Shown here in pieces: positions 1-8,611 of a DNA stretch of 64,000 nucleotides; the stretch's first letter is position 1; each line of letters starts with the position of its first letter. The DNA is taken from contig PKTR01000003.1 in NCBI GenBank assembly GCA_002869065.1, forward strand, positions 26,890 through 90,889. Direction: 5' to 3'. Made by a program: the position numbers and the translations under genes. The notes beneath the pieces were generated by a model, which saw nothing but the letters and a program-made list of their open reading frames with translations, searched no databases and was not told the origin of the DNA. The DNA comes from Hyphomicrobiales bacterium. GTDB lineage: Bacteria; Pseudomonadota; Alphaproteobacteria; Rhizobiales; Rhodobiaceae.

Positions 1-347
1 ACGACAGTGTCGATGTAGAGCGCGCCGATTTCCCGGCACAGCTTCATGATATCGAGCGAGGACGTATCGACCGAAAGGTTGACGCAAAAACCCTGCCCGC
101 CACCGGCGGTCAGCAGCCCCGGCAGCAAATCGCGGTAGTTCTTGCGGGTGATGGCGAGCTTCTCGAAGCGGAAGCCGCGCTCCTCGACCAGCGCCCGGTC
201 GGTATCGACCGGATCGATAACCACCAGCCGCGCCGGGTCGAAATCGAAATGGCGCTCGATCAGCGGCAGCGTGCCGCGACCGATGGAACCGAAGCCGATC
301 ATGACGATCGGGCCGGTGATGGTGCCGTGCTTGGGGTGGGTGGTCAT
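1..347 (-). CDS. hss: Homospermidine synthase, N-terminal part (cut by window edge)
   Basis: About 115 codons are visible; the rest lies left of the window. The start ATG (345-347) opens a product whose N-terminus holds a Rossmann nucleotide-binding motif (VMIGFGSIGRG, about residues 15-25) followed by HFDFDPARLVVIDPVD, characteristic of bacterial homospermidine synthase. The family makes sym-homospermidine from putrescine in an NAD-dependent aminobutyl transfer in the cytoplasm. It is the last visible gene of a minus-strand run with a GNAT protein and an ornithine/lysine decarboxylase, which would supply putrescine. A gap of 180 bases to the GNAT gene leaves room for its own promoter, though none is clear. 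Confidence 0.85.
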   Translation of the reverse strand, partial: MTTHPKHGTITGPIVMIGFGSIGRGTLPLIERHFDFDPARLVVIDPVDTDRALVEERGFRFEKLAITRKNYRDLLPGLLTAGGGQGFCVNLSVDTSSLDIMKLCREIGALYIDTV

Positions 348-527
348 CGGGCGATGCTCCTTGTCTTGCCTTCCACTCCGTGGGCGAGACGCTCTGCTCG
401 TCGACGGAAAAGGTCCCTTTCTTCAAACAAAAAAACGTCCCCGAAGCCGCAGCGCAGCTCCGGTGACGATGGCTCGATACAGTCCGGAGGTTGCAGCCGG
501 CGGTACGAATCCGCCGGCCGCTGGATG

Positions 528-1109
528 TCAGTTCCCGTTGATGGCGCGCTGTTCCGCCTCAAAGGCGAAACGCGGCTGATTGGCCGGGGCGGCGATCGGC
601 AGCGCCGGGGCACCGCTTGGCCGCAAGGTTCCGTGCGCCCGCTCCAGGGCGCCGGGCTTCAGCGCGAGACCGAGCATGCGATGCCGCTCAAACGGTCCCG
701 GCATGGCGAGACGCCGTGCGGTATGGGCCGAAAATCCGAAGCGCCCGTAATACGGCGCATCACCGACCAGGATCACGGCGTCGTAGCTATCAGCCTGTGC
801 CGACTTCAGCGCCATCTCGACCAGACCCGCCGCGATCCCCGCTCCGCGCCAAGCTTCGTCGACGGCAAGCGGGCCGAGCATCAACCCGGCGCCGAGCCCG
901 CAGGCCCGCACGTTCCACAGCCGCACGGTGCCGACGAGCTTCGACCCGGCCATCACCGAAAGGGCAAGCCCCGGCGCCGGCAGCCGGCCTTCGCGAAGCC
1001 GCTCGGACGACCGACGGAACCGGATCGGCCCCATCGTGCGGTCGAGTAACGCCTCGCGGGCGACAATATGAGTTTCTGCCTCCTCGACAAAGGCGATCGA
1101 CTGGTCCAT
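528..1109 (-). CDS. GNAT family N-acetyltransferase
   Basis: 193 residues forming one GNAT fold of the YhbS type. The acetyl-CoA-binding region is visible as LGPLAVDEAWRGAGIAAGLV (about residues 78-97), followed by a YDAVILVGDAPYYGRFGF motif typical of this subfamily. It should acetylate a small molecule or peptide from acetyl-CoA in the cytoplasm; the substrate cannot be read from sequence. It lies 10 bases downstream of the ornithine decarboxylase stop and is followed by homospermidine synthase, so a role in polyamine modification or detoxification is a reasonable guess but not shown. Confidence 0.85.
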   Translation of the reverse strand: MDQSIAFVEEAETHIVAREALLDRTMGPIRFRRSSERLREGRLPAPGLALSVMAGSKLVGTVRLWNVRACGLGAGLMLGPLAVDEAWRGAGIAAGLVEMALKSAQADSYDAVILVGDAPYYGRFGFSAHTARRLAMPGPFERHRMLGLALKPGALERAHGTLRPSGAPALPIAAPANQPRFAFEAEQRAINGN

Positions 1110-1119
1110 GGCCGCGGCC

Positions 1120-2253
1120 TCAGATCAGGTAGGTCTGCAGCGGCGGGAAGCCGTTGAACGCAACCGCCGAATAGGTCGTCGTGTAGGCGCCGGCACCCTC
1201 GATCAGGATCTCGTCACCGACGGTGAGCGAAATCGGCAGATCGTACGGGGTCTTCTCGTACAGCACGTCGGCGGAATCGCAGGTCGGGCCGGCCAGCACG
1301 CACGGTGCCTTGTGGTCGTAATCGCGCGGCGTGCGGATCGGATAGCGGATCGCCTCGTCCATGGTTTCGGCGAGACCGCCGAACTTGCCAATGTCGAGAT
1401 AGACCCAGCGCATCGTGTCCTCGGCCGACTTCTTCGACACCAGCACCACTTCCGCCTTGATGGCACCGGCGGAGCCGACCATGCCGCGACCCGGCTCGAT
1501 GATCGTCGCCGGGATGCGATTGCCGAAATGGCGGGTCAGCGCGTCGAAGATGGCGTTGCCATAGGCCTGCGCGGTCGGCACTTCCTTCAGGTAGCGCGCG
1601 GGGAAGCCGCCACCGAGATTGACGAGGCCGAGTTCGACGCCGCGCTCGCGCATGGCACCGAAGATCCGCGCGGCTTCGGCAAGTGCCGAATCCCAGGCGT
1701 CGATGTTGGTCTGCTGCGAACCGACGTGGAACGACACGCCCCACGGGACGAGGCCGTTTGCACGGGCGTGGTCGAGCACGGTGATGGCCATCTCCGGCTC
1801 GCAGCCGAACTTGCGCGACAGCGGCCATTCGGCGCCGGCGCCGTCGCACAGGATGCGGCAGAACACCTTCGCGCCGGGCGCCGCGCGGGACACCTTCTCG
1901 ACTTCCTCGATCGCGTCGACCGCGAAGAGGTTCACGCCGTGGGCATAGGCGCGCGCGATGTCGCGTTCCTTCTTGATGGTGTTGCCGAACGAGATGCGGT
2001 CGGGCGTCGCACCGGCGGCAAGGGCCATCTCGATTTCAGGAACCGAAGCGCAGTCGAACGAGGACCCGAGACCGGCCAGAAGGGTCAGGACCTCCGGCGC
2101 CGGATTGGCTTTCACCGCATAGAAGATGCTCGTGCACGGCAGCGCGCTGCGATAGGCCTCGAAATTGTCGCGCACGACGTCGAGGTCGACAACGAGGCAC
2201 GGGCCTTCCGGGCGTCGTTCGGCAAGGAAGTTCAGAATGCGGTCAGTGGCCAT
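1120..2253 (-). CDS. odc: Ornithine/lysine decarboxylase (fold III PLP enzyme)
   Basis: 377 residues, the usual length of alphaproteobacterial ornithine/lysine decarboxylases of the alanine-racemase (fold III) type. Visible motifs are the PLP lysine K48 in FYAVKANP, HVGSQ (176-180), the glycine loop GGGFP (214-218), EPGRG (253-257) and the active-site cysteine C325 in GPTCDSADVLYE, which closes the partner subunit's site in the dimer. It decarboxylates ornithine to putrescine (lysine to cadaverine in some members). The ATG at 2253 is preferred over an upstream in-frame ATG at 2298 because it matches the family N-terminus (MATDRILNFL). First gene of the polyamine operon, preceded by a long structured leader. 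Confidence 0.93.
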   Translation of the reverse strand: MATDRILNFLAERRPEGPCLVVDLDVVRDNFEAYRSALPCTSIFYAVKANPAPEVLTLLAGLGSSFDCASVPEIEMALAAGATPDRISFGNTIKKERDIARAYAHGVNLFAVDAIEEVEKVSRAAPGAKVFCRILCDGAGAEWPLSRKFGCEPEMAITVLDHARANGLVPWGVSFHVGSQQTNIDAWDSALAEAARIFGAMRERGVELGLVNLGGGFPARYLKEVPTAQAYGNAIFDALTRHFGNRIPATIIEPGRGMVGSAGAIKAEVVLVSKKSAEDTMRWVYLDIGKFGGLAETMDEAIRYPIRTPRDYDHKAPCVLAGPTCDSADVLYEKTPYDLPISLTVGDEILIEGAGAYTTTYSAVAFNGFPPLQTYLI

Positions 2254-2404
2254 TGTGGGCTCCCAGCGGTTCCAGATCCAACAGGTGAGCACCGACACGA
2301 CTGCGCGCCGCGACCGCTGTGGAGACGGTCAGCGACATGCAGGCCGATAACGGCGCATGATCCGAACGCCGCGCGAACGCGAACATCCGGTCTGTAACTG
2401 CCAT
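2243..2404 (-). CDS. Possible leader peptide ORF overlapping the decarboxylase start
   Basis: A 53-codon reading frame begins with ATG at 2404 inside the leader and ends 11 bases past the decarboxylase start, in a different frame. It begins MAVTDRMFAFARRS, which loosely resembles the decarboxylase's own N-terminus (MATDRILNFL). No good Shine-Dalgarno sequence precedes it. It could be a regulatory upstream ORF coupled to decarboxylase translation, as known for ODC leaders in gammaproteobacteria, or simply an open frame in GC-rich DNA. Confidence 0.25.
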   Translation of the reverse strand: MAVTDRMFAFARRSDHAPLSACMSLTVSTAVAARSRVGAHLLDLEPLGAHNGH

Positions 2405-2600
2405 TGATTGGAAGGGAGACCCGTCCGCACGTCCGGCAAAGAAGGTGTGCCTCTTTGAAACCCGGCTTTGGACTGCCGGAGGAGACAAAGGGCCCTCACC
2501 GTCGTTGCTTCAAGGCGCCCGGCGGGACATCCAACCTTCCCGCCCCGAAACCCTCCGACATATGTCGGCGTTCCGGTTGTACCGTCGACCTGACTACCGC
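2254..2600 (-). promoter_or_regulatory. Structured 5' leader of ornithine decarboxylase (speF-leader-like)
   Basis: This untranslated stretch upstream of the decarboxylase is far more structured than random intergenic DNA. On the minus strand it holds a perfect palindrome (2555-2568), then a GGCGGGA/TCCCGCC stem around 2521-2544, then further GC-rich helices down to about 2440. Conserved structured leaders called speF elements lie upstream of ornithine decarboxylase genes in alphaproteobacteria, and position and overall form agree. I matched this from memory of the class, not by alignment. Nothing convincing was seen in the remaining 2601-2814. Confidence 0.5.
2555..2568. promoter_or_regulatory. 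14-bp perfect palindrome in the decarboxylase leader
   Basis: CCGACATATGTCGG is a perfect inverted repeat. In RNA it would form the first hairpin of the leader; as DNA it could be a dimeric repressor site. Its place at the start of the structured leader favours the RNA reading. Confidence 0.5.
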
Positions 2601-2814
2601 CTGCCCCCTATTTCAGGGGCTCGACCGGCTTCGAAGTTTCGAGCCGATCCGGCGTCCGGGCCGTGGGCGCCCACAGGCACGTGCGACCTAGGGCGACGCG
2701 TCTTCTACGCGTTTTGCGACGGAATGCAAGCGGTTTTTTCACGTTGGAATCGTGCAGAAATTCGGGCGAAAACAGCCCGGGCAAAAACCTGAACAAAATC
2801 AAGCAAACTACTGA

Positions 2815-3561
2815 TTAGCCGCCAAAAATATCGGCGAGTGACGGCTCCTGCTCGGGCCGCTCGACAAGGTCGAGGCCCGAATGCAGATCGACGATATGGC
2901 TTTTCATGATTTCAAAAGCCGCCTGCCCGTCGCCCTCGCCGAACGCCTTCATCAGCGCGTCGTGCGAATGGCTCTCGCAGGTCGTGTCCGGTCGTTTCCA
3001 GTAGAGCGCGATGATCAGCGAGGAGCGCGACACCAGCGAACGGATGATGGTCGCCAGAACCTGCCGACCGGAGATGTCGGCGATCGCGATGTGAAAGAGG
3101 CCGGAGAGCGACAGCGCCTCGCCCTTGTCGCCGGCTTTCATCGCCCGGTGCTCGGAAGCGATATGCTCGCGCAGACGTTCCATATCCGATGGCGTCATCG
3201 CCTCCGCCGCCATCTGCGCCACCCGCGGCTCGATCAGCGCCCGCGCCTCGAACACCTCATGCGCCTCGCGCACCGACGGCCGCGATACGAAGGCACCGCG
3301 GTTGCGTTCAATGGTGACGAGAGCGGAATGAGCAAGCGCCTGCAATGCGGCGCGCGCAACGGTCCGGCTGGCGCCGAAGATGCGCCCGACCTCGTCTTCC
3401 GAAAGCTTCGTACCGGGCTTCAGGCGATGTTCCAGAATGGCCTTTTGAAGCTGGACGCAGATCGACAGCGCGCGTCCCGGCGGCAGCGAAAACACCGCGT
3501 CGAACCCGTTCTCGACTCCCGATCCCATGCGATCCGTCCCGGTCGCCTGCATCGTCTTCAT
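2815..3561 (-). CDS. GntR family transcriptional regulator (FCD subfamily)
   Basis: About 248 residues: an N-terminal winged helix-turn-helix (LKPGTKLSEDEVGRIFGASR with R-x-A-L-x-x-L following) and a C-terminal all-helical FCD ligand domain with the metal-binding pattern (E/R..FEARALIEP, HRAM, FHIAIAD, SHDAL). It should bind DNA as a dimer and respond to a small carboxylate. Two in-frame ATGs, 3561 and 3552, are possible; a GGAGA lies 8 bases before 3552 and a GGAAGG suits 3561. It is divergent from the ABC importer starting at 3789 and probably controls it through the inverted repeat at 3614-3631. Confidence 0.88.
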   Translation of the reverse strand: MKTMQATGTDRMGSGVENGFDAVFSLPPGRALSICVQLQKAILEHRLKPGTKLSEDEVGRIFGASRTVARAALQALAHSALVTIERNRGAFVSRPSVREAHEVFEARALIEPRVAQMAAEAMTPSDMERLREHIASEHRAMKAGDKGEALSLSGLFHIAIADISGRQVLATIIRSLVSRSSLIIALYWKRPDTTCESHSHDALMKAFGEGDGQAAFEIMKSHIVDLHSGLDLVERPEQEPSLADIFGG

Positions 3562-3613
3562 TCTCCGGAATTGCCTTCCGAGATGTAGTCCAAACTGTCC
3601 AACAGAGCAATTT

Positions 3614-3631
3614 GAAATCGTATACAATTTC
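3614..3631. promoter_or_regulatory. Candidate GntR/FCD operator
   Basis: GAAATCGTATACAATTTC is an 18-bp inverted repeat with one mismatched pair, centred on GTATAC, the typical core of FadR/FCD-class operators. It sits between the divergent regulator (start 3561) and importer operon (start 3789). Confidence 0.55.
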
Positions 3632-3788
3632 TAGGCACTTCGTATTTCATTTGCCCATTTTTTTCGCACTCCAGCGCAGCGGGTGCCGCCCTGGATTCGG
3701 GTTCCACTTGAGATTCAAACGCTTAAACCCCTCGCGAAAAGTGGCACGCATGTTGCGAACCTGAGGCCAATCGAAACGGGAAGCGCTC

Positions 3789-4775
3789 ATGACCCAGCAA
3801 AGTGCCCTCGAACTGGCCTCGGTGACCAAACGCTACGGAGAGATGGTCGCCGTCGACGCGATCTCTCAGAAATTCGCCGGCGGCACCTATGTCTGCCTGC
3901 TCGGCCCCTCGGGCTGCGGCAAGTCGACGACGCTGCGTATGATCGCCGGCCACGAAACCGTCACGGACGGCGACATCGCGCTCGGCGGCAACAACATCAC
4001 CGACCTGGCCCCGGCCAAGCGCGGCACCGCGATGATGTTCCAGAACTATGCCCTGTTCCCGCACCTCACCGTGCTCGACAACGTCGCTTTCAGCCTCAAG
4101 ATGCGCGGCACCGACAAGGCGACCCGCCACGCCCGCGCCCTCGAACTTCTCGAGCTGGTCCATATGGGCGACTATGCCGGACGTCTGCCGGCGCAGCTTT
4201 CCGGTGGCCAGCAGCAGCGCGTCGCACTCGCCCGTGCCCTTATCACCGAGCCTCAGGTTCTCCTGCTCGACGAACCGCTCTCCGCCCTCGACCCGTTCCT
4301 GCGCCTGCATATGCGGCTTGAACTGAAGCGGCTGCAGCGCGAACTCGGCATCTCCTTCATCCATGTCACCCACTCGCAGGACGAGGCGCTGGCGCTTGCC
4401 GACGAGATCATCGTCATGAATGCCGGCCGCATCGAGCAGGCAGGCTCGCCGCACACCGTCTTCAACGAGCCGCGCACAGAATTCGTTGCCCGCTTCATCG
4501 GCGGCCACAACGTGTTGTCCGGCCCGTCCGGGCCGATCGCCGTGCGCGCCGACCGCATCACCCTCGCCCGCGATCAGGCCGCAGGCGCCGTCGGCGCGAC
4601 CATCCACGACATCGAATATCTCGGCACCACTTTCGCCGTCGCGCTCGAAAGCAGCGAGACCGGACCCATCACCGCCTCGGTCCCCGAAGCGGTCTTTTTC
4701 GGCGCGCCGTTCGAGATCGGTGACGCCGTCTTCGCGTCCTGGAACGCCGACGACGCGCATCAGCTTGCGGTTTGA
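3789..4775 (+). CDS. ABC transporter ATP-binding protein (PotA-like)
   Basis: 328 residues. Walker A is GPSGCGKST (39-47), the signature LSGGQQQRVALARAL lies near residue 138, Walker B is LLLDEPLSALD, and a TOBE-type C-terminal domain carries the ligand-regulatory segment (VRADRITLARD). It would energise the two permeases encoded at 6204 and 7058. First gene of the operon; the substrate-binding protein follows after 58 bases. The family imports polyamines, opines, iron or related compounds, so the substrate is not fixed by this gene. Confidence 0.92.
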   Translation: MTQQSALELASVTKRYGEMVAVDAISQKFAGGTYVCLLGPSGCGKSTTLRMIAGHETVTDGDIALGGNNITDLAPAKRGTAMMFQNYALFPHLTVLDNVAFSLKMRGTDKATRHARALELLELVHMGDYAGRLPAQLSGGQQQRVALARALITEPQVLLLDEPLSALDPFLRLHMRLELKRLQRELGISFIHVTHSQDEALALADEIIVMNAGRIEQAGSPHTVFNEPRTEFVARFIGGHNVLSGPSGPIAVRADRITLARDQAAGAVGATIHDIEYLGTTFAVALESSETGPITASVPEAVFFGAPFEIGDAVFASWNADDAHQLAV

Positions 4776-4833
4776 CCGCTTCGCCCCTCGGCATCGCGCC
4801 GCGGGTCCAACAGGAAGGGAACAGGAGAACCTC

Positions 4834-6126
4834 ATGACGACAGCAAAAGGCAGCAAAGGGATCGACCGCCGCTCGGTACTGAAGGGCGCAGCCGCCACCG
4901 CCGGCGCCGCACTCGGCTCGGGCGCCGTCACCGGCTTCCCGACCATCTGGGCGCAGAACATCAAGAACGTCACGCTGCGCCAGTTCGGCACTGGCGTGTC
5001 GAACCTCAACGAGGTCGCGGCGAAGGTGAAGGAAGACCTCGGCTTCACGCTCGAAATGACGGCGCTCGACTCCGACGCCGTGACCCAGCGCGCCGCCACC
5101 CAGCCCAAGAGCTTCGACATCGCCGACATCGAATACTGGATCTGCAAGAAGGTCTTGCCGGCCGGCAATCTGCAGCCGATGGATGTCTCCAAGATCAAGA
5201 ATTACGACAAGATCGTCGGCATCTTCAAAAGCGGCAAGCTGACGCCGGAATCGACGATCGCCCAGGGCACCGCGCCGCACACCGTCGGCTTTGTCGACAG
5301 CCCGGACGCGACCAGGTTCGCCACCGAAGAGACCGGCTGGATGACCCTCATCCCGACGATCTACAACGCCGACACGCTCGGCATTCGCCCCGACCTCATC
5401 GGCCGGCCGATCGAATCCTGGACCGAGCTGCTGAACCCGGAATTCAAGGGCAAGGCCTCGATCCTCGACATCTCCTCGATCGGCATCATGGACGCCGCCA
5501 TGGTCTGCGAGGCCATGGGTGAGATCAAATACGGCGACAAGGGCAACATGACCCGCGAAGAGATCGACAAGACCATGGCGATCTTCACCGAGGCCAAGAA
5601 GGCCGGCCAGTTCCGCGCCTTCTGGAAGACCTTCGACGAGAGCGTCAACCTGATGGCGTCGGGCGAAGTGGTGATCCAGTCGATGTGGTCGCCGGCGATC
5701 ACCGCCGTGCGTTCCAAGGGCATCCCCTGCGTCTACCAGCCGCTCAAGGAAGGCTATCGCTCGTGGGGCGGCGGCATCGGCCTGTCGAAGAACCTGTCGG
5801 GCCTCGAGCTCGAAGCGGCCTACGAGTACATCAACTGGTACCTGTCCGGCTGGGTCGGCGGCTTCCTGATGCGCCAGGGCTACTACTCGGCCGTGCCGGA
5901 GACCTCGAAGGACTTCATGTCGGAAGACGAATGGGGCTTCTGGTTCGAGGGCAAGGCGGCACAGGGCGACATCGTCAACCCGCAAGGCAAGGTCATGGAA
6001 AAGGCCGGCGCCGTGCGCGACGGCGGCTCCTTCTACGACCGCATGGGCGCGGTCGCCTGCTGGAACGCCGTCATGGACGAGAACCAGTACATGGTCCGCA
6101 AGTGGAACGAATTCATCGCCGCCTGA
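4834..6126 (+). CDS. ABC transporter substrate-binding protein with Tat signal
   Basis: 430 residues starting at ATG 4834 behind ACAGGAGAA. The N-terminus carries a twin-arginine signal (RRSVLKGAAATAGAALGSG) ending near PTIWAQ, so the folded protein should be exported to the periplasm by Tat. The rest resembles PotD/PotF and family-1 extracellular solute-binding proteins (DIADIEYWICKK, PTIYNADTLGIRPDLI, WSPAITAVRSKG). It would capture the transported ligand for the two permeases downstream. The ligand is unknown; the adjacent hydantoin-racemase-like gene hints at a nitrogen heterocycle or amino-acid derivative. Confidence 0.9.
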   Translation: MTTAKGSKGIDRRSVLKGAAATAGAALGSGAVTGFPTIWAQNIKNVTLRQFGTGVSNLNEVAAKVKEDLGFTLEMTALDSDAVTQRAATQPKSFDIADIEYWICKKVLPAGNLQPMDVSKIKNYDKIVGIFKSGKLTPESTIAQGTAPHTVGFVDSPDATRFATEETGWMTLIPTIYNADTLGIRPDLIGRPIESWTELLNPEFKGKASILDISSIGIMDAAMVCEAMGEIKYGDKGNMTREEIDKTMAIFTEAKKAGQFRAFWKTFDESVNLMASGEVVIQSMWSPAITAVRSKGIPCVYQPLKEGYRSWGGGIGLSKNLSGLELEAAYEYINWYLSGWVGGFLMRQGYYSAVPETSKDFMSEDEWGFWFEGKAAQGDIVNPQGKVMEKAGAVRDGGSFYDRMGAVACWNAVMDENQYMVRKWNEFIAA

Positions 6127-6139
6127 CGGCTGCGGTGAT

Positions 6140-6169
6140 GGCCTGCCCGGAGCTCCCGCCGGGCAGGCC
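6140..6169 (+). terminator. Strong hairpin between binding-protein and permease genes
   Basis: An 11-bp perfect stem (GGCCTGCCCGG and its complement) with an 8-base loop, without a T-run. Such hairpins between binding-protein and permease genes usually stabilise the upstream mRNA or attenuate readthrough, so that the binding protein is made in excess. Confidence 0.6.
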
Positions 6170-6203
6170 GCTTTCCCCCTGACACACCGAGGACATCGCC
6201 GCG

Positions 6204-7055
6204 ATGCAGAGTTCCGACAAGGCAAGCTGGTTGCTGGTCAGCCCGATCACCCTCGTCCTCGGCCTGTTCCTCGTCCTGCCGATCCTGACCATCGTCACCG
6301 TCAGCTTCTGGCAATACAACGAGTGGACCTTCTATCCGGCCTTTTCGCTGGAAAACTACCAGTATCTGCTGACTTCGAAGGTCACCCTCGACACCTATCT
6401 CAAGACCTTCAAATTCGTCATTCTGACCTGGGCGTTCTGCGCCGCGATCGGCTTCACGGTCGCCTATTTCCTCGCCTTCCACGTCCGCTCGCTGACCGTG
6501 CAGATCGCGCTCTTCCTCATCTGCACGATCCCATTCTGGACCTCGAACATCATCCGCATGATTTCTTGGATCCCGTTCCTCGGCCGCAACGGCCTGGCGA
6601 ATTCGGCCCTGATCGCCGCCGGCGTCATCGACGAACCGCTCGACTGGCTGCTGTTCTCCGACTTCGCCGTGGTGCTCGCCTTCGTCCACCTCTACGCGCT
6701 GTTCATGGTGGTGCCGGTGTTCAACACCATGATGCGCATCGACAGGTCGCTCATCGAGGCGGCCCGCGACGCCGGCGCCAACGGCCTGCAGATCCTCACC
6801 AATGTGATCATCCCGCTGTCGAAGCCCGGCCTGATGATCGGCTCGATCTTCGTCGTTACCCTCGTCATGGGCGACTTCATCACCGTGCGCTTCATGTCAG
6901 GCGGCCAGAGCGCCTCCGTCGGCCGCGTCATCTCCAACGAGATCGGCCTCCTGCAATACCCGGCAGCGGCCGCCAGCGCCGTCGTCCTGCTCGTCACCGT
7001 CCTCTTGATGATTGCGGTGATGATGCGCTTCGTCGACATCAGGAAGGAGCTTTAG
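6204..7055 (+). CDS. ABC transporter permease (PotB-like)
   Basis: 283 residues with six hydrophobic segments, the first at about residues 13-33 (LLVSPITLVLGLFLVLPILT). The BPD_transp_1 EAA loop is visible as SLIEAARDAGANGLQILTNV. It should form the inner-membrane channel with the permease encoded at 7058 and contact the ATPase through this loop. Its stop is separated from the next start by 2 bases. Confidence 0.9.
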   Translation: MQSSDKASWLLVSPITLVLGLFLVLPILTIVTVSFWQYNEWTFYPAFSLENYQYLLTSKVTLDTYLKTFKFVILTWAFCAAIGFTVAYFLAFHVRSLTVQIALFLICTIPFWTSNIIRMISWIPFLGRNGLANSALIAAGVIDEPLDWLLFSDFAVVLAFVHLYALFMVVPVFNTMMRIDRSLIEAARDAGANGLQILTNVIIPLSKPGLMIGSIFVVTLVMGDFITVRFMSGGQSASVGRVISNEIGLLQYPAAAASAVVLLVTVLLMIAVMMRFVDIRKEL

Positions 7056-7057
7056 AG

Positions 7058-7897
7058 ATGGAACCCCGCTCCCGCTCCTTCTATTTGCTCGCCGCCTTCT
7101 TCGCGCTCTTCGTGCTGTTTCTTTATGGCCCGATCGTCACCATCGGCATCCTCGCCTTTCAGGGCCCGAATGGCGGCCTCACCTTCCCCATGAACGGCGT
7201 TTCCGTTCACTGGTTCTTCAACCTGTTCGAGCAGCAGGCCGTCGGCGACTTCTGGGGCGCCTTCAGTCGCTCACTGGTGCTCGGCCTGATGGTGATGGTG
7301 ACCACCGTGGTGCTCTCGGTGATGGGCGGACTTGCCTACCGCCGCCGCTTCCGCGGCTCGACCGTGTTGTTCTACCTGGTGATCGCCAGCCTGATCATAC
7401 CCTCCATCCTGATCTCGCTCGGCGTCGGCCTCATCTTCAACATCGCCGACCTCGAGGTGCACTGGTCGACATCGGGCTTCGGCGCCCAGCTGACCTGGAC
7501 GCTGCCCTTCGGCCTCTTGATCATGTTCGCTGTCTTCAACCGCTTCGACAAAACCTACGAGGAAGCCGCCCGCGACCTCGGCGCCTCGACCTGGCAGACG
7601 TTCCGCTATGTGGTGCTGCCGATGATCGCGCCGAGCCTGATTGGCGTAGCCCTGTTCGGCTTCACACTCTCCTATGATGAATTCGCTCGCACCCTGCTGA
7701 CCTCTGGCTCGTACAACACATTGCCGCTCGAGATCTTCGGCATGACCACCAACGTCACCACGCCGGTGCTCTACGCGCTTGGCACGCTGACGACGATCTT
7801 CTCCTTCTTCATCATCGCCACCTTCCTCGCCATCGCGATGATCATGCGCCGCCGCAGAGCCCGTCTCGGCTCGGACGCCGGAAAGGGACTGGTCTGA
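7058..7897 (+). CDS. ABC transporter permease (PotC-like)
   Basis: 279 residues, six predicted membrane segments, EAA loop KTYEEAARDLGASTWQTFRY near residue 165. The start at ATG 7058 lies 2 bases after the upstream permease and uses the GGAGC in the end of that gene. It is the second half of the heterodimeric channel. A long open frame extends upstream of this start in the same frame but is only a shadow of the first permease. Confidence 0.9.
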   Translation: MEPRSRSFYLLAAFFALFVLFLYGPIVTIGILAFQGPNGGLTFPMNGVSVHWFFNLFEQQAVGDFWGAFSRSLVLGLMVMVTTVVLSVMGGLAYRRRFRGSTVLFYLVIASLIIPSILISLGVGLIFNIADLEVHWSTSGFGAQLTWTLPFGLLIMFAVFNRFDKTYEEAARDLGASTWQTFRYVVLPMIAPSLIGVALFGFTLSYDEFARTLLTSGSYNTLPLEIFGMTTNVTTPVLYALGTLTTIFSFFIIATFLAIAMIMRRRRARLGSDAGKGLV

Positions 7898-7900
7898 GCC

Positions 7901-8566
7901 ATGCGTTTTCTCGTCATCAACCCGAACTGCACCGCGAGCATGACCGACACCATCGCGGAAGCCGCAGAAGGCGCCGCCAGCGCTGGAACCCATATCGTCG
8001 CCCGCAATCCGGTCGGCGGGCCGGCCGCCATTCAGGGTCCCGAGGATGGCACCGCTGCCCTCCCCGGCCTGTTCGACCTGTTTCGTTCCGAAGTCCTCGA
8101 CACCGGCGCCTATGACGCCGCGATCATCGCCTGCTTCGATGACACAGGTCTGTGGGAGCTGAAGCAGCGCGCCTCGATCCCCGTCATCGGCATCGGCGAA
8201 GCCGCCTTTCATGCCGCCATGCTGGTCGGCCAGCGGTTTTCGGTCGTCACGACGCTCGCGGTCTCGGTGCCAGTGATCGAGGAAAACCTGAAGCGCTATG
8301 GCTTTGCCGAACGCTGCGCCCGCGTCCGCGCCTCTGGCGTCCCCGTCCTCGACCTCGAAAACGACCCCGAAAGCTCGATCCGCGCGATCCGCAATGCCAT
8401 CAGCGCTGCCATCGCCGAAGATAACTGCGATGCAATCGTGCTAGGCTGCGCCGGGATGGCCGATCTCCCCCTCCAACTGACCGAAGAGTTCGGCCTGCCG
8501 GTGATCGACGGCGTCGCCGCCGCAATATCGCTCGCCGAGGCCATCCATAATTGCGGAGCGGCCTGA
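7901..8566 (+). CDS. Aspartate/glutamate or hydantoin racemase family protein
   Basis: 221 residues of the HyuE/Asp-Glu racemase superfamily. The N-terminus FLVINPNCTASMT is the typical 'INPN' opening. The two active-site cysteine regions are AAIIACFDDTGL (about residue 73) and DAIVLGCAGMADL (about residue 182). Family members racemise hydantoins, allantoin or acidic amino acids without a cofactor. It follows the second permease by 3 bases, so the importer probably delivers a hydantoin-like or D-amino-acid precursor; this is inference from context. Confidence 0.85.
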   Translation: MRFLVINPNCTASMTDTIAEAAEGAASAGTHIVARNPVGGPAAIQGPEDGTAALPGLFDLFRSEVLDTGAYDAAIIACFDDTGLWELKQRASIPVIGIGEAAFHAAMLVGQRFSVVTTLAVSVPVIEENLKRYGFAERCARVRASGVPVLDLENDPESSIRAIRNAISAAIAEDNCDAIVLGCAGMADLPLQLTEEFGLPVIDGVAAAISLAEAIHNCGAA

Positions 8567-8611
8567 AGGGCTTCCGGCAAACAAAGAGCGCGATAACGGA
8601 GATTGCGGGAC

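Noticed and set aside
1108..2397. 429-codon plus-strand frame opposite the decarboxylase
   Set aside because: A shadow of the minus-strand decarboxylase, which shows all PLP-enzyme motifs.
6323..7057. Upstream extension of the PotC-like permease
   Set aside because: It is out of frame with the PotB-like permease gene it covers and has an Arg/Pro-rich product; ATG 7058 fits the family.
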